Origin: Candidatus Aalborgicola bjergmarkensis
GTDB taxonomy: Bacteria > Pseudomonadota > Gammaproteobacteria > Burkholderiales > Burkholderiaceae_C
NCBI GenBank assembly: GCA_016708725.1
Contig: JADJFE010000016.1
Span: 46,903 to 110,902, forward strand
Length of the DNA stretch: 64,000 nucleotides
Direction of reading: 5' to 3'
The translations under genes were made by a program, and so were the position numbers. Each line of letters starts with the position of its first letter. Within the stretch, counting starts at the first letter, position 1. This document shows positions 62,266 through 64,000 of this stretch, in pieces. Under the pieces are notes generated by a model. It was not told the DNA's origin and did not search any database. It was given only the letters and a program-made list of their open reading frames with translations.

Positions 62266-62441
62266 ATGGACAGCAAAACGCTTATCAAGATGCTCGAAAA
62301 AGACGGCTGGAGCCTGGAGCGCATCAAGGGCAGCCACCACCAGTTCAAGCATCCTGTCAAGCCCGGTTTGGTCACAGTCAAACACCCGGATGGCGACATC
62401 CCGAAACCCACGCTGTACAGCATTGCGCGCAGGCGGGATGA
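62266..62441 (+). pseudogene. hicA: HicA toxin, frameshifted at its end
   Basis: MDSKTLIKMLEKDGWSLERIKGSHHQFKHP is a full HicA double-stranded RNA-binding fold with the active-site His in KGSHHQF. Restoring one C in GCGCGCAGG turns the tail into IARQAG followed by the TGA at 62439-62441. As given, the frame runs on into unrelated sequence. A TAGAAT just upstream suggests a leaderless transcript. Confidence 0.85.
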
Positions 62442-62467
62442 CGCAAGCAACTGGAGGTACTCTTTCC

Positions 62468-62866
62468 ATGAAGTTCACAGTGGTTTTGCATACCGACGAT
62501 GGGAATGCGCTACGGTGTGTGCGTACCTGATCTGCCCGGATGCTTTTCGGGTGGAGACGACATTGACGCTGCACTCACCAGCGTTCAGGAAGCCATTGAC
62601 CTGCACGTTGAAACGCTGCTGGAAGACGGACATGACATCCCTGTGAGGAAGCCTATTTCCACGCACCAGGCCAACCCTGATTACGCAGGCGGAGTCTGGG
62701 CGGTGGTGGAGGTGCCAGTCGAGAAATACTTCGGGCCAGCGCAAAAGATCAACATCACCGTGCCAAGCCTGTTCTCAGCCGCATCGACGACTACGTAAAA
62801 GGCCACGGGGACACACGCAGCGGCTTTCTGGCGCAGGCCGCGCGTGCAGCCATGGCAAGAGCCTGA
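62468..62866 (+). pseudogene. hicB: HicB antitoxin, two frameshifts
   Basis: MKFTVVLHTDDG, then an extra A (near 62497) before MRYGVCVPDLPGCFSGGDDID, the HicB partial RNase H-like fold; and a missing A near 62765 before VLSRIDDYVKGHGDTRSGFLAQAARAAM, the C-terminal ribbon-helix-helix. All parts are conserved once the frame is mended. Confidence 0.85.
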
Positions 62867-62900
62867 CACAGGCGCGGCGCGCGCAGCGGTCCACGTCCAA

Positions 62901-63960
62901 TTACGCCCAACTTTCCTGGCTCAAGGCACGCGCCATGCGCACGGCTTCCAATAGGCTCGATGGATCGGCTTTGCCCGTTCCGGCAATGTCAAAGGCCGTC
63001 CCATGGTCGGGGCTGGTGCGCACCAGCGGCAGCCCAGCGTGACATTGACACCTTTTTCCACCCCCAGGTATTTGACGGGTATAAGACCCTGGTCGTGGTA
63101 CATCGCCACCACCACGTCAAACTCTCCCGGTTTGTCCGGGGTATTGCGGGCACGCATGAAGACCGTATCGGGCGCCAGCGGGCCGCTGACCAGACAGTCC
63201 TGCGCTTGCGCCGCGCGCACGGCCGGGGCGATCAGGTCCATTTCCTCCCGGCCAAACAAACCGCCCTCCCCTGCATGCGGGTTCAGTCCGGCAACGCCCA
63301 TACGCGGGGCGCGCCCGAGTATGCGGGACAAGGCCGAATGGGTGATGCTCAGGGTTTCCAGCACCGTGGCAAAGGTCACCGCCTCAATCGCCTCGCGCAA
63401 GGAGATATGGATGCTGACCACCACGGTACGCAATCCATCGTTGGTCAGCATCATGCGCACCGGCAACTACGCAACCGCTTTGCCCAGATGCCGGGCGGCC
63501 TGGTACGCAACATTTCCGTGTCCCGGAAAGGCGTCGTAGGGCGCACCAGCAGCCGACAAGGCTTCCTTGTGCAGTGGTGCCGTCACCAGCGCACCGATAT
63601 GCCCGCGCAGCGCCGCATCCGCCGCCCATAACACGCACTGGCCCGCAAATGCACCGGCTTGCTTGTTCACCTTACCCCAGGGCACCAGCGGCAAGGGATC
63701 GCCCACCTGCAAGACACCGATACAACCCGGTGGCAGGTTTTGCGCCTGCTCGGGTGCCATGATGACGGCTATCGGCAATGCAGGGCATCCAGGCGGGGCG
63801 ACAAGGCCAGCGGCCCGGCGCAGCGTCTGAACATCGCCCGCCACAAAACAGCCGCGCATCAATTGCGCCTCCTGGCGCATCGCCATGGCAATGATTTCGG
63901 GACCAATTCCGGCGGCATCACCCCATGGTGAAGCCAGCGGCTGTGGAATCTCAGGTGTAG
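62901..63960 (-). pseudogene. pdxA: 4-hydroxythreonine-4-phosphate dehydrogenase, disrupted (5' end unclear)
   Basis: Enzyme of pyridoxal phosphate synthesis. Conserved parts: GDAAGIGPEIIAMAM, ALVTAPLHKEAL, VRMMLTNDGLRTVVVSIHISL, NPHAGEGGLFGREE, DTVFMRARN, DVVVAMYHDQGLIPVKYLG. Disruptions: PLASPWGD where PLAFTMGD is expected (two compensating indels); GHGNVAYQ in place of GHTEMLRYQ (two indels); an in-frame TAG at 63467-63469 where Gln is usual; a missing C near 63043 that shifts the last 45 codons (correct frame ends at 62901). The start codon cannot be placed before the window edge. Confidence 0.85.
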
Positions 63961-64000
63961 GCGTAACTGCTTTGTACTGCCAGCATTACCCTCGGTTCGG

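Overview
The window reads as a chromosomal segment of a diazotrophic betaproteobacterium, most likely Burkholderiales/Comamonadaceae. The evidence is the rpoA-rplQ end of a ribosomal operon, the oxygen-sensing type of NifA, class II pyrC, pilT/pilU beside yggS, and about a dozen copies of a short interspersed repeat (core ATAGCTGC..CCGCAC) of the kind seen in Rhodoferax/Acidovorax-like genomes. Nitrogenase structural genes (nifHDK, nifEN) are not in the window. What is present is a regulatory, Fe-S and cofactor assembly, and electron-supply part of a nif island.

Layout. 1-9 kb: housekeeping and envelope genes (rpoA C-terminus, rplQ, initiator tRNA, pyrC, two LpxL-type acyltransferases, metK, a GT9-GtrA-GT39 glycosylation operon). 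9.2-9.9 kb: a VapBC pair. 10.2-16.8 kb: nifA, diverging from a nif-dedicated ISC operon (iscS-iscU-two A-type carriers-hscA-fdx) behind a sigma-54 promoter. 16.9-22.7 kb: a FIST protein, a large hybrid histidine kinase and an HD-GYP response regulator. 23-23.6 kb: a second VapBC. 23.8-33.7 kb: a cupin gene, nifV with a 2-oxoacid:ferredoxin oxidoreductase (beta subunit fused to a ferritin-like diiron domain), an inverted PIN toxin module, then nifW-fixABCX. 33.8-38.1 kb: non-nif material (fcl, gmd, Uma2, a RelE/ParE module between two copies of a MITE-like element). 38.4-45.4 kb: nifB-fdxN-iscA-like-TPR-LRV(FeS)-nifZ-nifZ2-hypothetical-nifS-nifT-SIR2-like operon. 45.5-49.9 kb: a frameshifted MCP gene bracketed by a 128-bp duplication, then a Phd/UPF0175 antitoxin and DUF3368 toxin pair split by an IscB (OMEGA) element. 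50-64 kb: ogt, an EamA transporter, a purine nucleoside phosphorylase, a CsgG-like/serine-threonine kinase/FHA-cyclase cluster, yggS, pilT, pilU, a beta-hydroxyacid dehydrogenase, HicAB and pdxA.

How it works together. NifA, carrying the C-X11-C-X19-C-X4-C motif, should activate sigma-54 promoters that I can locate upstream of iscS, the cupin gene, nifV, nifW and nifB. Three of these also have a TGT-N10-ACA upstream activator site. The KorAB-type oxidoreductase and FixABCX would supply low-potential electrons. IscSU/HscA/Fdx, NifS and the A-type carriers would supply Fe-S clusters. NifB makes the FeMo-co core and NifV makes homocitrate. NifW and NifZ assist MoFe protein maturation.

Most interesting: (i) the IscB/omega-RNA element lies exactly at the antitoxin/toxin junction, and removing it restores a TGATG stop/start overlap; (ii) the oxidoreductase-ferritin fusion; (iii) duplicated NifA promoter cassettes; (iv) in-frame 9-bp minisatellites in four nif genes; (v) the CsgG-kinase-FHA cyclase cluster. 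Caution: from 46 kb onward several genes (MCP, antitoxin, iscB, yggS, hicA, hicB, pdxA) carry small indels, some of them compensating. Assembly errors must therefore be separated from true gene decay.
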